Source of the DNA: an uncultured Alkalilimnicola sp.
Lineage (GTDB): Bacteria > Pseudomonadota > Gammaproteobacteria > Nitrococcales > AK92
DNA: 64,000 bases
Direction of reading: 5' to 3'
Assembly: GCA_937951875.1 (NCBI GenBank)
Contig: CALGAN010000035.1
Span: 1 to 64,000, forward strand
Part shown: positions 53,287 to 61,844 of the stretch, in pieces
Layout of the letters: every line of letters starts with the position of its first letter
How positions within the stretch are numbered: the stretch's first letter is position 1
Translations under genes and position numbers: made by a program
The notes under the pieces: generated by a model
Database searches by the model: none
Seen by the model: the letters and a program-made list of their open reading frames with translations, nothing else
Told to the model about the DNA's origin: nothing

Positions 53287-53559
53287 ATGAAGTCGATTTA
53301 CGTAGGCAATCTCCCCTTCTCGGCCACTGAGGACGAACTGCGCAGCTTGTTCTCCGACTACGGAACGGTGCACGAGGCCCGGATCATGACCGACCGCGAA
53401 ACCGGCCGGCCGCGCGGGTTCGGGTTCGTCAGGATGGACGATCAGGACGCGGACGCCGCGATCCGCGCCCTCAACGGCAAGGACATGGGCGGGCGCACGC
53501 TGCGCATCAACGAAGCCGAGGAACGCCGTCCCAGCGGCGGCGGCGGGCGGCGCTGGTAG
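53287..53559 (+). CDS. RNA-binding protein, RRM domain
   Basis: 90 residues, a single RNA recognition motif. RNP2 is IYVGNL at the start and RNP1 is RGFGFVRM near 47-54. A short Gly/Arg tail (GGGGRRW) follows. Bacterial RRM proteins of this size are often cold-induced RNA chaperones. The ATG at 53287 has only AGGCAG upstream. It stands alone, with a long leader region before it. Confidence 0.93.
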   Translation: MKSIYVGNLPFSATEDELRSLFSDYGTVHEARIMTDRETGRPRGFGFVRMDDQDADAAIRALNGKDMGGRTLRINEAEERRPSGGGGRRW

Positions 53560-53870
53560 CGCCGCGCCGCGGGCGCCGGCGACCATCAGCGGTTTCGCAG
53601 AAGCGGACATTTTTTCCGCCATGCGAACTTTCGTTTCATTTTTTTTGAATTCCCGCTTCCATTTCGGCTATCCTCAGCCGCCCCGGTCGCATCGTGCCGA
53701 CCGCATGCACAGCGGACTCCGACTGGCCGTTGCGCCGGCTCTCACCGCACGGGGCCGCGAGCCCTGCCCGTTCTCCATCCCCATACGGACATGAGATGGG
53801 GACCCGCCAAGTCTTGGCGGCAGTCGTCAAGCAAGGGACTTACCAAGAAGGTCAAGAGGTAGCAGTAGCG
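53560..53870 (+). promoter_or_regulatory. Promoter and structured leader of binding-protein gene
   Basis: TTGAAT (53645-53650) and TATCCT (53669-53674) are 18 bases apart, each a 4/6 match to consensus. A leader of about 190 bases follows with two perfect small hairpins: CCCCAT/ATGGGG (53779-53801) and CCGCCAA/TTGGCGG (53804-53820), just before the ribosome site. The leader may control translation. No gene is seen in this gap. Confidence 0.5.
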
Positions 53871-55049
53871 ATGGCTATGGAAATTCTGAAGCGCTTGGGC
53901 CGTCTGTCGGCCACCGTGGCGATGGGCGTCGCGGTCATGACTGCCGCTAACACGGCGGCGGCGGCCGATGTGCTCAAGATCGGCTACACCGGCCCGCTGA
54001 GCGGCGGCGCGGCGCTGTACGGCAAGAACGCGCTGAGCGGCCTGGAGCTGGCGGCCGACGAGATCAACGCCGCGGGCGGCGTGGACATCAAGGGCAAGAA
54101 GCACAAGGTCGAGATCGTCGCCCTGGACGACAAGTACTCGCCCAGCGACGCCGCCGTCAACGCCCGCCGTCTGGTGCAGCAGGAGCGCACCCCGGTGGTG
54201 TTCGTCCCGCACTCCGGCGGCGCCTTCGCTCTGCAGGCGTTCAACGAGCGCGACAACTTCCTGATCGGCGCCTACTCCAGCGTGCCGACCATCACGGCGC
54301 GCGGCAATAAGCTGACCCTGCGCATTCCGCCGGCGTTCACCGGCTACATCGAGCCCTTCATCAAGGTGCAGATGGCCAAGTTCGGCAACAAGGTCGCCAT
54401 CGCCAACGCCGACCACGACTACGCCAAGGCCTGGACCAAGGCTTTCGCGCCGGCCTGGATCAACGCGGGCGGCGAAGTGGTGGCCAACAACCCGATGTCC
54501 TACAACAAGGACGCCGACTTCTTCAGCGGCGTGAGCAAGGTGCTGGCCGCCAAGCCGGACGTGCTGTTCATCGGCGGCGCCTCCGAGCCCACCGCGCTGG
54601 TGGTCAAGCAGGCCCGCGAGCTCGGCTTCAAGGGCGGCTTCATCATGATGGACCAGGCCAAGATGGACGAGATGGCCAAGGTCCTGGGCGGTTTGGAGCT
54701 GCTGGAAGGCGCCATCGGCACGCTGCCGCTGGTCGCCGACGAGCGCCCGGGCGCCAAGGTCTTCGTTGAAAAGTACCGCAAGGCCTTCCAGAAGGATCCG
54801 ACCTCCGAGGCTTCGCTGCACTACCTGACGCTGCACGCCATCGCCCTGGCCGCGCAGATGGCCGGCACCGCCACCGATGCCCAGGCGATCCGCGCCAACA
54901 TGGATCAGGCGTTCAAGAAGCTGCCGGCTGATTTCAACCCGAACGAAATCTCCGGCGTCGGCGCCGACGGCGGCTTCATCGCCAACACCCCGGTCGGCAT
55001 CGTCGAGAACGGCAAGATCCGCCAGACCCGTCTGTCCGACATCAAGTAA
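53871..55049 (+). CDS. Branched-chain amino acid-type ABC substrate-binding protein
   Basis: 392 residues of the HAAT/LivJ-type periplasmic binding family. The signal peptide spans about 1-32 (cut near AAA-AD), and the mature part starts LKIGYTGPLSGGAALYGKNAL. It is related to, but clearly different from, the protein at 48707. No transport permease is linked. GAGGTAG precedes ATG 53871; ATG 53877 is an alternative. A strong terminator follows, and a promoter with a structured leader precedes it, so it is a single-gene unit that is probably well expressed. Confidence 0.9.
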   Translation: MAMEILKRLGRLSATVAMGVAVMTAANTAAAADVLKIGYTGPLSGGAALYGKNALSGLELAADEINAAGGVDIKGKKHKVEIVALDDKYSPSDAAVNARRLVQQERTPVVFVPHSGGAFALQAFNERDNFLIGAYSSVPTITARGNKLTLRIPPAFTGYIEPFIKVQMAKFGNKVAIANADHDYAKAWTKAFAPAWINAGGEVVANNPMSYNKDADFFSGVSKVLAAKPDVLFIGGASEPTALVVKQARELGFKGGFIMMDQAKMDEMAKVLGGLELLEGAIGTLPLVADERPGAKVFVEKYRKAFQKDPTSEASLHYLTLHAIALAAQMAGTATDAQAIRANMDQAFKKLPADFNPNEISGVGADGGFIANTPVGIVENGKIRQTRLSDIK

Positions 55050-55070
55050 GCCGGCTTCGGCCCGGCTCGA

Positions 55071-55097
55071 AAGGGGAGGCTTGCACCTCCCCTTTTT
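55071..55097 (+). terminator. Rho-independent terminator of binding-protein gene
   Basis: AAGGGGAGG-CTTGCA-CCTCCCCTT followed by TTT, 22 bases after the stop codon. A perfect 9-base stem. Confidence 0.92.
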
Positions 55098-55118
55098 CGT
55101 TTCCGCGCTGCGTCGGCG

Positions 55119-56186
55119 CTAACCCGCCGCCACCTCCTGGCGCAGCGACGCCATATCAATCACGAAGCGGTATTTCACGTCGCTCTTGAGCATGCGCTCG
55201 AACGCCTCGTTGATGCGCTGGATCGGGATGATCTCGACATCGGCGGTGATGCCGTGCGCGGCGCAGAAATCGAGCATTTCCTGGGTCTCGCGGATGCCGC
55301 CGATCAGCGAGCCGGCCAGGGTGCGCCGCTTCATGATCAGGTTGAACACCGCCGGCGACGGGTGCGGCTCGGCCGGCGCGCCGACCAGCACCAGCGCGCC
55401 GTCGCGCTTGAGCAGCCCCAGCAGCGCGTCGAGGTTGTGCGGCGCGGCCACGGTGTCGAGGATCAGATCGAACCGCGCGCCCTGGGCCGCCATGGCCTTC
55501 CGGTCGGTGGACACCACCACCTCATGGGCGCCCAGCCGCAGCGCGTCGTCCCGCTTGTTCGCGGAGGTGGTGAACAGCGTCACCTGCGCGCCCATGGCGC
55601 GGGCCAGCTTCACCGCCATGTGGCCGAGGCCGCCCAACCCCACCACGCCCACCTGCTTGCCGGGACCGGCGCCCCAATGCCGCAGCGGCGAGTAGGTGGT
55701 GATGCCGGCGCACAGCAGCGGCGCCGCGCCGGCCGGGTCCAGACCGTCAGGCACGCGCAGCACGTAGTTCTCGTCGACCACGATGTTGTCGGCGTAGCCG
55801 CCGTAGGTCATGCCGCCGATGTGCATCTCCTCGCCGTTGTAGGTACCGACGAAACCGCGCTCGCAGTACTGCTCGAGGCCCTCGCGGCAGCTGCCGCACT
55901 GGCGGCAGGAATCGACGATGCAGCCCACGCCGACCAGGTCGCCGACCTTGAAGCGCGTCACCGCCGACCCGACTCGGGCCACCCGGCCGACGATTTCATG
56001 CCCGGGCACCACCGGATAGACCGTGTTGCCCCACTCGTTCCTGGCGGTATGCAGATCGGAGTGGCAGACGCCGCAATACAGGATGTCGATCTGGACATCG
56101 TACTCGCGCGGCTCACGCCGCTCGAACCGAAAGGGCGCCAGCGGCGCGTCGGCGGCGACCGCGGCGTAACCGTGAGACTTGATCAT
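55119..56186 (-). CDS. Zinc-dependent NAD(P) alcohol dehydrogenase (YahK/CAD-like)
   Basis: 355 residues of the medium-chain dehydrogenase family. The catalytic zinc ligands are Cys in CGVCHSDLH and His in PGHEIVGRV. The structural zinc site is CRQCGSCREGLEQYC. The cofactor loop GLGGLGHMAVKLA lies in the Rossmann domain, and the following TTSANKR fits NADPH preference. It resembles YahK, a broad aldehyde reductase. GGGAGC precedes the ATG. It is divergent from the reductase/isomerase pair. Confidence 0.92.
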   Translation of the reverse strand: MIKSHGYAAVAADAPLAPFRFERREPREYDVQIDILYCGVCHSDLHTARNEWGNTVYPVVPGHEIVGRVARVGSAVTRFKVGDLVGVGCIVDSCRQCGSCREGLEQYCERGFVGTYNGEEMHIGGMTYGGYADNIVVDENYVLRVPDGLDPAGAAPLLCAGITTYSPLRHWGAGPGKQVGVVGLGGLGHMAVKLARAMGAQVTLFTTSANKRDDALRLGAHEVVVSTDRKAMAAQGARFDLILDTVAAPHNLDALLGLLKRDGALVLVGAPAEPHPSPAVFNLIMKRRTLAGSLIGGIRETQEMLDFCAAHGITADVEIIPIQRINEAFERMLKSDVKYRFVIDMASLRQEVAAG

Positions 56187-56300
56187 CGTTTGCGCTCCCG
56201 ACTGTCACGAACCGATAGATGATAGGTACGGTTACCCCCCGCTTCGAAGGCCCGATGCCGTATCATTCGCCGCGAGACCCGTAGCGGGAAGGGAGTGGAC

Positions 56301-57176
56301 ATGAGCAAACGCGTGGCTTTTCTCGGGCTCGGAGCCATGGGCCAGCCGATGGCGGCCAACCTGGCCCGCGCCGGTTTCGACACCCGCGGCTGGAACCGCA
56401 CCGCCAGGCCGTTCGACGAACTCGAGCGCGCCGGCGTGAGCGTGGCGACCACCCTCGCGGACGCCGTGCGCGACGCCGAGGTGGTGTGCGTATGCGTGCT
56501 CGACGACGTCGCGTCGCAGGCGGTGCTGGACCAGGCGTTGCCCCTGCTGCAGCCTGGCACCGTGGTGCTCGACCACAGCACCCTGGGGGTGAGCGCCGCC
56601 CGCCGGCTGGCCGAGCAAGCCGCCACGTACGGCGTGCACTACCTGGATGCGCCGGTCAGCGGCGGCACCGGCGGCGCCGAGGCCGGCACCCTCACCATCA
56701 TGGTCGGCGGCGACCGCGCCGCCTTCGAGCAGGTGCAGGACGTGCTCGGCGCCATGGGCCGCCTGCTGCGCTACATGGGCCCTAGCGGCGCCGGCCAGGG
56801 CGCCAAGCTGGTGAATCAGCTCCTCACCTCCTTGCACTCGGCGGCGGCGGTGGAAGCCCTGCACCTGGCCCAACGCCTGGGGCTGGACCTGACGCTGCTG
56901 CACGAGGTGCTGGCCGCCTCCTTCGGCGCCAGCCGCATGCTTGACCGCACCGTACCGGTGCTACAGCAGCAGCAGTTCGAGTCGGCCTTCACCGTGGACG
57001 TGCTCACCAAGGATCTGCGCCTGATCCGCCGTCTCGGCCAGGAAACCGGCACCGCTCTGCCGCTCGGCGACGCCGCCCTGGCGCTGTACGAAGCCGGTCG
57101 TCAGGCCGGTCTGGGCGGTCTGGACGCCGCGGCGCTGATCCGGCTGCTGGCGGCGCAATCCGGCAGGGAGCATTGA
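56301..57176 (+). CDS. Tartronate-semialdehyde reductase-like dehydrogenase
   Basis: 291 residues of the beta-hydroxyacid dehydrogenase family (GarR/GlxR/MmsB type). FLGLGAMGQPMAANLARAG binds NAD(P), DAPVSGGTGGAEAGTL is the substrate loop, and GAKLVNQLL carries the catalytic Lys. The next gene (2-base gap) encodes a hydroxypyruvate isomerase, which favours tartronate-semialdehyde reductase over 3-hydroxyisobutyrate dehydrogenase. AAGGGAG precedes ATG 56301. Glyoxylate carboligase, the usual third gene, is not seen. Confidence 0.87.
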   Translation: MSKRVAFLGLGAMGQPMAANLARAGFDTRGWNRTARPFDELERAGVSVATTLADAVRDAEVVCVCVLDDVASQAVLDQALPLLQPGTVVLDHSTLGVSAARRLAEQAATYGVHYLDAPVSGGTGGAEAGTLTIMVGGDRAAFEQVQDVLGAMGRLLRYMGPSGAGQGAKLVNQLLTSLHSAAAVEALHLAQRLGLDLTLLHEVLAASFGASRMLDRTVPVLQQQQFESAFTVDVLTKDLRLIRRLGQETGTALPLGDAALALYEAGRQAGLGGLDAAALIRLLAAQSGREH

Positions 57177-57178
57177 TC

Positions 57179-57973
57179 ATGCCGCGCTTCCTGGCCAACC
57201 TGAGCATGCTGTTCACCGAACTGCCGCTGCTCGAGCGTTTCGCCGCCGCGCGCCGGGCCGGCTTCGACACGGTGGAGGTGCAGTTCCCCTACGACCACCC
57301 GGCCGACGAGATCCGCCACGCCGTGACCGACGCCGGCGTCCGGCTGTATCTGTTCAATCTCCCGGCCGGCGACTGGGCGGGCGGCGATCGCGGCATCGCC
57401 GCCGATCCGGCGCGGGAAGACGAGTTCCGCGAAGGCGTGCGGCGGGCGCTGGACTACGCCGCGACCCTGGGCGTGCGCCGGCTCAACTGCCTGGCCGGCC
57501 GCGGCAACCCCGCCTACACGGCCCACGACCACTGGCGCACGCTGCTGGCGAACGTGCGCTACGCTGCCGCGCGGCTGGCGGAGCAAGGGGCGACGCTGCT
57601 CATCGAGCCGATCAACCGCTACGACATCCCAGGCTTCTTTCTCGGCACCAGCGCCGAAGCCTTGCGCCTGATCGAACAGGCCGCCGCCCCCAACCTAGCG
57701 CTGCAGTACGACATCTATCACATGCAGCGCGCCGAGGGCGAACTGACCGAGACCATCCGCGCCAACCTCAAGCGCATCGGCCACATCCAGCTGGCCGACA
57801 CGCCGGGCCGCCACCAGCCGGGCACCGGCGAGATCAACTTCCGCTATCTGCTGCGCGAACTCGACCGCATGGGCTACCGCGGCTATGTGTCGCTGGAGTA
57901 CATCCCCACGCCCGACACGCTTAGCTCGCTGACCTGGCTCGCGGAGCACGGCTTCGCCCTGTCCGCGTCCTGA
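57179..57973 (+). CDS. hyi: Hydroxypyruvate isomerase
   Basis: 264 residues, a TIM-barrel of the xylose isomerase-like superfamily, close to E. coli Hyi (258). Key regions are FLANLSMLFTELPLLERF at the start, LLIEPINRYDIPGFFL (metal-binding Glu) and LQYDIYHMQRAEG with a metal-binding Asp and His. It interconverts hydroxypyruvate and tartronate semialdehyde. The ATG at 57179 is used; a TTG at 57173 overlaps the previous stop. It is translationally linked to the preceding reductase. Confidence 0.92.
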   Translation: MPRFLANLSMLFTELPLLERFAAARRAGFDTVEVQFPYDHPADEIRHAVTDAGVRLYLFNLPAGDWAGGDRGIAADPAREDEFREGVRRALDYAATLGVRRLNCLAGRGNPAYTAHDHWRTLLANVRYAAARLAEQGATLLIEPINRYDIPGFFLGTSAEALRLIEQAAAPNLALQYDIYHMQRAEGELTETIRANLKRIGHIQLADTPGRHQPGTGEINFRYLLRELDRMGYRGYVSLEYIPTPDTLSSLTWLAEHGFALSAS

Positions 57974-58086
57974 ACGGCTTGCATCCTCCGCCGTCGCACC
58001 CACCTAGCAGGATGGGTCGCAGCTTCGCAATCCGCTCCCGGCGCCGCGCGCGCCGGGCATCGGTGGAGCGTTCCAAGGAGAACGGC

Positions 58087-58338
58087 ATGAGTTTCGGCAA
58101 TCTCGGCGGACATTCCGCGGGCGACATCGCCAAGTACCTGCAAGGATTGAATTTCCCGGCGCAGAAGGAGGACGTGGTCCAGCACGCGCAATCGCACCAG
58201 GCCGACAACCAAACCCTGGATCTGCTGCGCAAGATCCCGCCCGGCGCCTACAACAGCATCGCCGACGTGATGACCCGCCTCGGTCTGCCCGCCGGCGCCG
58301 CCGACATCGTGAAAGGCTTCGGCGACAAACCGCACTGA
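58087..58338 (+). CDS. DUF2795 domain protein
   Basis: 83 residues. GDIAKYLQGLNFPAQKEDVVQHA and LDLLRKIPPGAYNSIADVM match DUF2795, a small all-helical domain of unknown function common in bacteria. AAGGAGAA gives a strong ribosome site before ATG 58087. It is cytoplasmic and stands alone after hyi. Confidence 0.88.
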   Translation: MSFGNLGGHSAGDIAKYLQGLNFPAQKEDVVQHAQSHQADNQTLDLLRKIPPGAYNSIADVMTRLGLPAGAADIVKGFGDKPH

Positions 58339-58454
58339 CGCCGCCCGCGCGTCCCTGGCGCTGTTCGACGGCGGGGCGCCGCAGCCGGTAGGCGCTCCGC
58401 CGCCCAGACGGTATAGTGTGGGCCCTTGTCGATCCAGCCTCAGGGCGTGCCCGC

Positions 58455-59684
58455 ATGAACAGCCTGCAAGCCGGTCTTTCCGCCACCCCCATCGTCCTTA
58501 CCGTCGAAATCGGCATCCAACAGGTGCTCGGCGGCGAGCGCCCGCCCGCGCCCTTGACCCGCCAGCAGGCCGACGAGCTGCTCGACGCGGTCGCGGCCGA
58601 TCTCGCCGCTATCGTCGGCGACGGCCTGGACGCCTATGGGCTGGTGCTGCCGGGCGCGCTGTACGACATCACCGAGCTGGTGCGGCCGGGCCTGCCGATG
58701 GTGGAGACGCTGTTCGAGCTGTACCGCGGCAGCCTGCCGCCGGGGCAGTTCCTGCCGCAGCTGATGGCGATCGGCGACAGCGCCGAACGCTTCCCGGTGC
58801 CGAACATCGCCCCGGCCCGCCGTCCGGGCTCCGGACCGCTGCTGGTGCTGCCGATGCTGTTCATCGGCGAGCGCGACGCCATCGAACGGCTACAGGTGCG
58901 GCTGGAGACGGTGCTGCTGGAAAAGGGCCGGGCCGGCGCCGCCACCGACGCCCTGGTGCGCCGCCATTTCGGGCTGGCGCCCGAGAATCTGGCCTACGCC
59001 ACCTTCAACGACCTGTGCGCGCTGCTCAAGATCCAGCTCGGCCACGCCGGCTTGGACGGCCTCTGGACCCTGCTGGAGAGCGCGCTGTACCGGCCGGACC
59101 AAGTCGAACTGGTGACGCTGCCGGAAGGCAACCGCTTCGCGGTGGGCGCCGACACCGTCTACACGCCGTTCTTCACCGTCGAGCGCTGGCTGGCCCAAGG
59201 CGGCACCATCGACGGCTATGTCGACTGGGCGAAGCGGCAGCGGGTCTACGACGCCGGACTGGCCGCGCATGGCCTGAAGCTGCGCCGGCTCGCGCCCGAG
59301 GCGCCGCTGGAGGAGCTGTGCGGTGGTAAATGGGAGCGGATCGGCGCGCAATACGCCTTGCCGGAACCGGTGCTGGCGGTCTCCGAGCGCCCCGTCGACC
59401 TGAGCGGCGCCGCGGCCGTGTGGCTGACCGAACACAGCCACCCCGAGCTGGGACCGGTGGCATACACCGTGCTGGTGCAGACCGGCGACGGCCGCGTGCT
59501 GCATCTCGGCAACGAATACCCGCTCACCGCCGCCGGCATCCGCACGGTGCTCGATCACTGGCGCGGCCGCGCTCGGGAACTGAATCTGGAGCTGCACATG
59601 ACGCGGCCGGACCGTCTGGTGCTGAACGAGGACGGCACCGACCTGGCGCCGTTCCTGGAACCCGACGGCAGCACCGCCCACTAG
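58455..59684 (+). CDS. Conserved hypothetical protein, 409 residues
   Basis: I do not recognise a family. There is no signal peptide or membrane helix. The N-terminal half is helical and Leu/Ala-rich; the middle has FAVGADTVYTPFFTVERWLAQ and the C-terminal ~100 residues are beta-rich (AAVWLTEHSHPELGPVAYTVL). Two-domain layout, probably cytoplasmic. AGGG lies nine bases before ATG 58455. It is convergent with pdxH, 28 bases apart. Codon use matches neighbouring core genes, so it is likely a resident gene rather than a recent arrival. Confidence 0.7.
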   Translation: MNSLQAGLSATPIVLTVEIGIQQVLGGERPPAPLTRQQADELLDAVAADLAAIVGDGLDAYGLVLPGALYDITELVRPGLPMVETLFELYRGSLPPGQFLPQLMAIGDSAERFPVPNIAPARRPGSGPLLVLPMLFIGERDAIERLQVRLETVLLEKGRAGAATDALVRRHFGLAPENLAYATFNDLCALLKIQLGHAGLDGLWTLLESALYRPDQVELVTLPEGNRFAVGADTVYTPFFTVERWLAQGGTIDGYVDWAKRQRVYDAGLAAHGLKLRRLAPEAPLEELCGGKWERIGAQYALPEPVLAVSERPVDLSGAAAVWLTEHSHPELGPVAYTVLVQTGDGRVLHLGNEYPLTAAGIRTVLDHWRGRARELNLELHMTRPDRLVLNEDGTDLAPFLEPDGSTAH

Positions 59685-59712
59685 GCGACCGCTGCCGGCG
59701 GGAGCCGCCGGC

Positions 59713-60297
59713 TCACGGGTAGATCCAGCCGACCCGCCACTCGCCATTTTCCAGAGTGTAGCGCTGCCGCTCGTGCAGGCGGCCGGGGCGCGCGTACCAG
59801 AATTCGATGAAGTCCGGCGCCACCCGATAGCCCGACCAGTACGGCGGCCTCGGCACCGGCCCGCCCTCGAAGCGCTTCTCGACCTCGGCCAGACGCGCCT
59901 CCAGCTCGGCGCGGCTGGCCAGCGGCTGCGATTGCTGCGACGCCCAAGCACCGAGCTGGCTCAGGCGCGGCCGCGTCGCCCAGTAGGCATCGGCCTCGGC
60001 GTCGGCGACCTGCGTCACCTTGCCCTGCACCAGCACCTGCTCGGCCAGCGCCTGCCAGTGGAAGCACAGCGCCGCGCGCGGATTCTCCGCCAGCTGCCGC
60101 CCCTTGCGGCTCTGCATGTTGGTGTAGAACACGAAGCCGCGCTCGCTCACTTCCTTGAGCAGCACCGTGCGCGCCGCCGGCATACCGTCGCTGCCGCAGG
60201 TCGCGAGGGTGAAAGCGGTGGGCTCGGGCACACCGGCCGCGCGCGCCCGCTCCAGCAGGGACTGAAACCGCTCGATCGCTTCCGAGTAGAGGCTCAT
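59713..60297 (-). CDS. pdxH: Pyridoxamine 5'-phosphate oxidase
   Basis: FMN enzyme that makes pyridoxal 5'-phosphate, the last step of vitamin B6 synthesis and salvage. 194 residues, slightly shorter than E. coli (218) at the N-terminus. Signatures are ARTVLLKEVSERGFVFYTN, SRKGRQLAENPRAALCFHW and the C-terminal RPGRLHERQRYTL with its FMN- and substrate-binding Arg and His. The start ATG at 60297 has a weak ribosome site. It lies downstream of nfeD on the same strand. Confidence 0.95.
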   Translation of the reverse strand: MSLYSEAIERFQSLLERARAAGVPEPTAFTLATCGSDGMPAARTVLLKEVSERGFVFYTNMQSRKGRQLAENPRAALCFHWQALAEQVLVQGKVTQVADAEADAYWATRPRLSQLGAWASQQSQPLASRAELEARLAEVEKRFEGGPVPRPPYWSGYRVAPDFIEFWYARPGRLHERQRYTLENGEWRVGWIYP

Positions 60298-60371
60298 GGT
60301 CGACGACTACCCCAGGGCTGCTCCGAAGAGGCGCATAATCTAGCAGAGCGCCGGACGGCGGCGAAACGCCG

Positions 60372-61745
60372 CTAGCCCCGGCCGGGCGCGCTCTCGGCCG
60401 GCATCAGCCGCACCACCCGCAGCCGCAGCCCTTCGCGCGCCACCACCCGCACCCGATCGCCCCGCCGCAGCTGCTCGTCGGCGATCGCGTTCCATATCTC
60501 GCCCTGCAGCCGGATGCGGCCGTGTCCGGTGAAATCGCTCAGCACCTCGCCTTCGGCGCCGATCAGCTGGTCGCCGCTCACCACCGGCCGCCGGTGCGCG
60601 CGCACCGCCATGGCGGCGATGCCGAACAGCAGTACCAAGCTGACCAACGCGAAGCCGGCGATCAATCCCATCGAGATCGAGAAGAACGAGGAATCGCTGT
60701 CGAACAAGATCACCGATCCAATGACGAAGGCGACTACGCCACCGATGCCCAGGATACCGAAACTCGGGACGAAAACCTCGCCGACCATGAAAGCCATGCC
60801 CAGCAGCATCAGCGCCAACCCGGCGTAGTTGATCGGCAGGGCCTGGAAAGCGAACAGTGCCAGCAGCAGGCAGATGCCGCCCAGCACGCCCGGCACCAGA
60901 CTGCCGGGATTGGCCAGCTCGAAGATCAGGCCGTAGATACCCACCAGCATCAGGATGTAGGCGACGTTGGGGTCGGTGAGCACCGCCAGCAGCTTGGTGC
61001 GCCAGTCCGGCTGCAGCCGCTGCACTTCGGCGTCGGCGAGGCGCAAGGTCACGGGGCCGCTCTCCAGCTTGACCTCGCGACCGTCCAGCGCCGCCAGCAG
61101 CCGGTCCAGATCCTCGGCGACCAGGTCGATCACCTTCTGCTCCAGCGCCTCCCCGGCCGACAGGCTGGCGGCTTCGCGTACTGCCCGTTCGGCCCAGTCG
61201 GCGTTGCGGCCGCGCAGATCGGCCAGGGAGCGAATGTAGGCGGTGGCGTCGTTCACCAGCTTGCGCTCCATGGCGTTGCCGGGCGCCTTGGCCGGCTTCT
61301 CGTCGTTCGCGGCGGGCTCGTCGTCCTTGCCCGGCTCCCGCTCGGGCGTGCCACCCGAACCGCCCAGCTGCACCGGCGTGGCGGCGCCGACGTTGGTGCC
61401 CGGCGCCATCGCCGCGACGTGCGAGGCCAACAGAATGTAGGCGCCGGCGCTGGCGGCGCGGGCGCCGCCTGGGCTGACGTAGGTGATGACGGGGACGGGC
61501 GAGGCGATGATCGCTTGCACGATCTCACGCATGGCCGAATCCAGACCACCGGGGGTGTCCATGCGCAGCACCACCGCCGCCGCCCCGCGCGCCTGCGCCC
61601 CCTTCAACGCCCGGGTGAAGTAGTCGCTGCTGGCCGGGCCGATGGCGCCCCGCAGCTCCAGCTCCACCACCACCGGTCTGGCCAGCGCCAGCGACGCCCA
61701 GCCAAACAGCACCATCATCAGCAACCAGCGCCAGCCGCGCATCAT
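60372..61745 (-). CDS. nfeD: NfeD family membrane serine protease
   Basis: 457 residues. A signal or membrane anchor (4-22) is followed by a ClpP-like serine protease domain with nucleophile Ser99 in ARAASAGAY and a likely general-base Lys in MERKLVNDA. A low-complexity insert (EPGKDDEPAANDEKPAKAP) sits within the protease domain. Four or more membrane helices and a C-terminal OB-fold (NfeD domain) follow. Such proteins work with SPFH/slipin partners in membrane quality control. No slipin gene is next to it here, which is unusual. Confidence 0.9.
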   Translation of the reverse strand: MMRGWRWLLMMVLFGWASLALARPVVVELELRGAIGPASSDYFTRALKGAQARGAAAVVLRMDTPGGLDSAMREIVQAIIASPVPVITYVSPGGARAASAGAYILLASHVAAMAPGTNVGAATPVQLGGSGGTPEREPGKDDEPAANDEKPAKAPGNAMERKLVNDATAYIRSLADLRGRNADWAERAVREAASLSAGEALEQKVIDLVAEDLDRLLAALDGREVKLESGPVTLRLADAEVQRLQPDWRTKLLAVLTDPNVAYILMLVGIYGLIFELANPGSLVPGVLGGICLLLALFAFQALPINYAGLALMLLGMAFMVGEVFVPSFGILGIGGVVAFVIGSVILFDSDSSFFSISMGLIAGFALVSLVLLFGIAAMAVRAHRRPVVSGDQLIGAEGEVLSDFTGHGRIRLQGEIWNAIADEQLRRGDRVRVVAREGLRLRVVRLMPAESAPGRG

Positions 61746-61790
61746 GACATCCTCTTCGTGATCACAGCACCTGCCGCTAGAGTAGCCCCT

Positions 61791-61822
61791 AAAACGCGAA
61801 CGGGGCCAATCCGGCCCCGTTC
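61791..61822 (-). terminator. Terminator of adk
   Basis: GAACGGGGCC-5 bases-GGCCCCGTTC, a perfect 10-base stem, is followed on the minus strand by CGCGTTTT. It lies 23 bases after the adk stop and before the nfeD start. Confidence 0.8.
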
Positions 61823-61844
61823 CTCGTTGGCATGCCTGCGCGGC

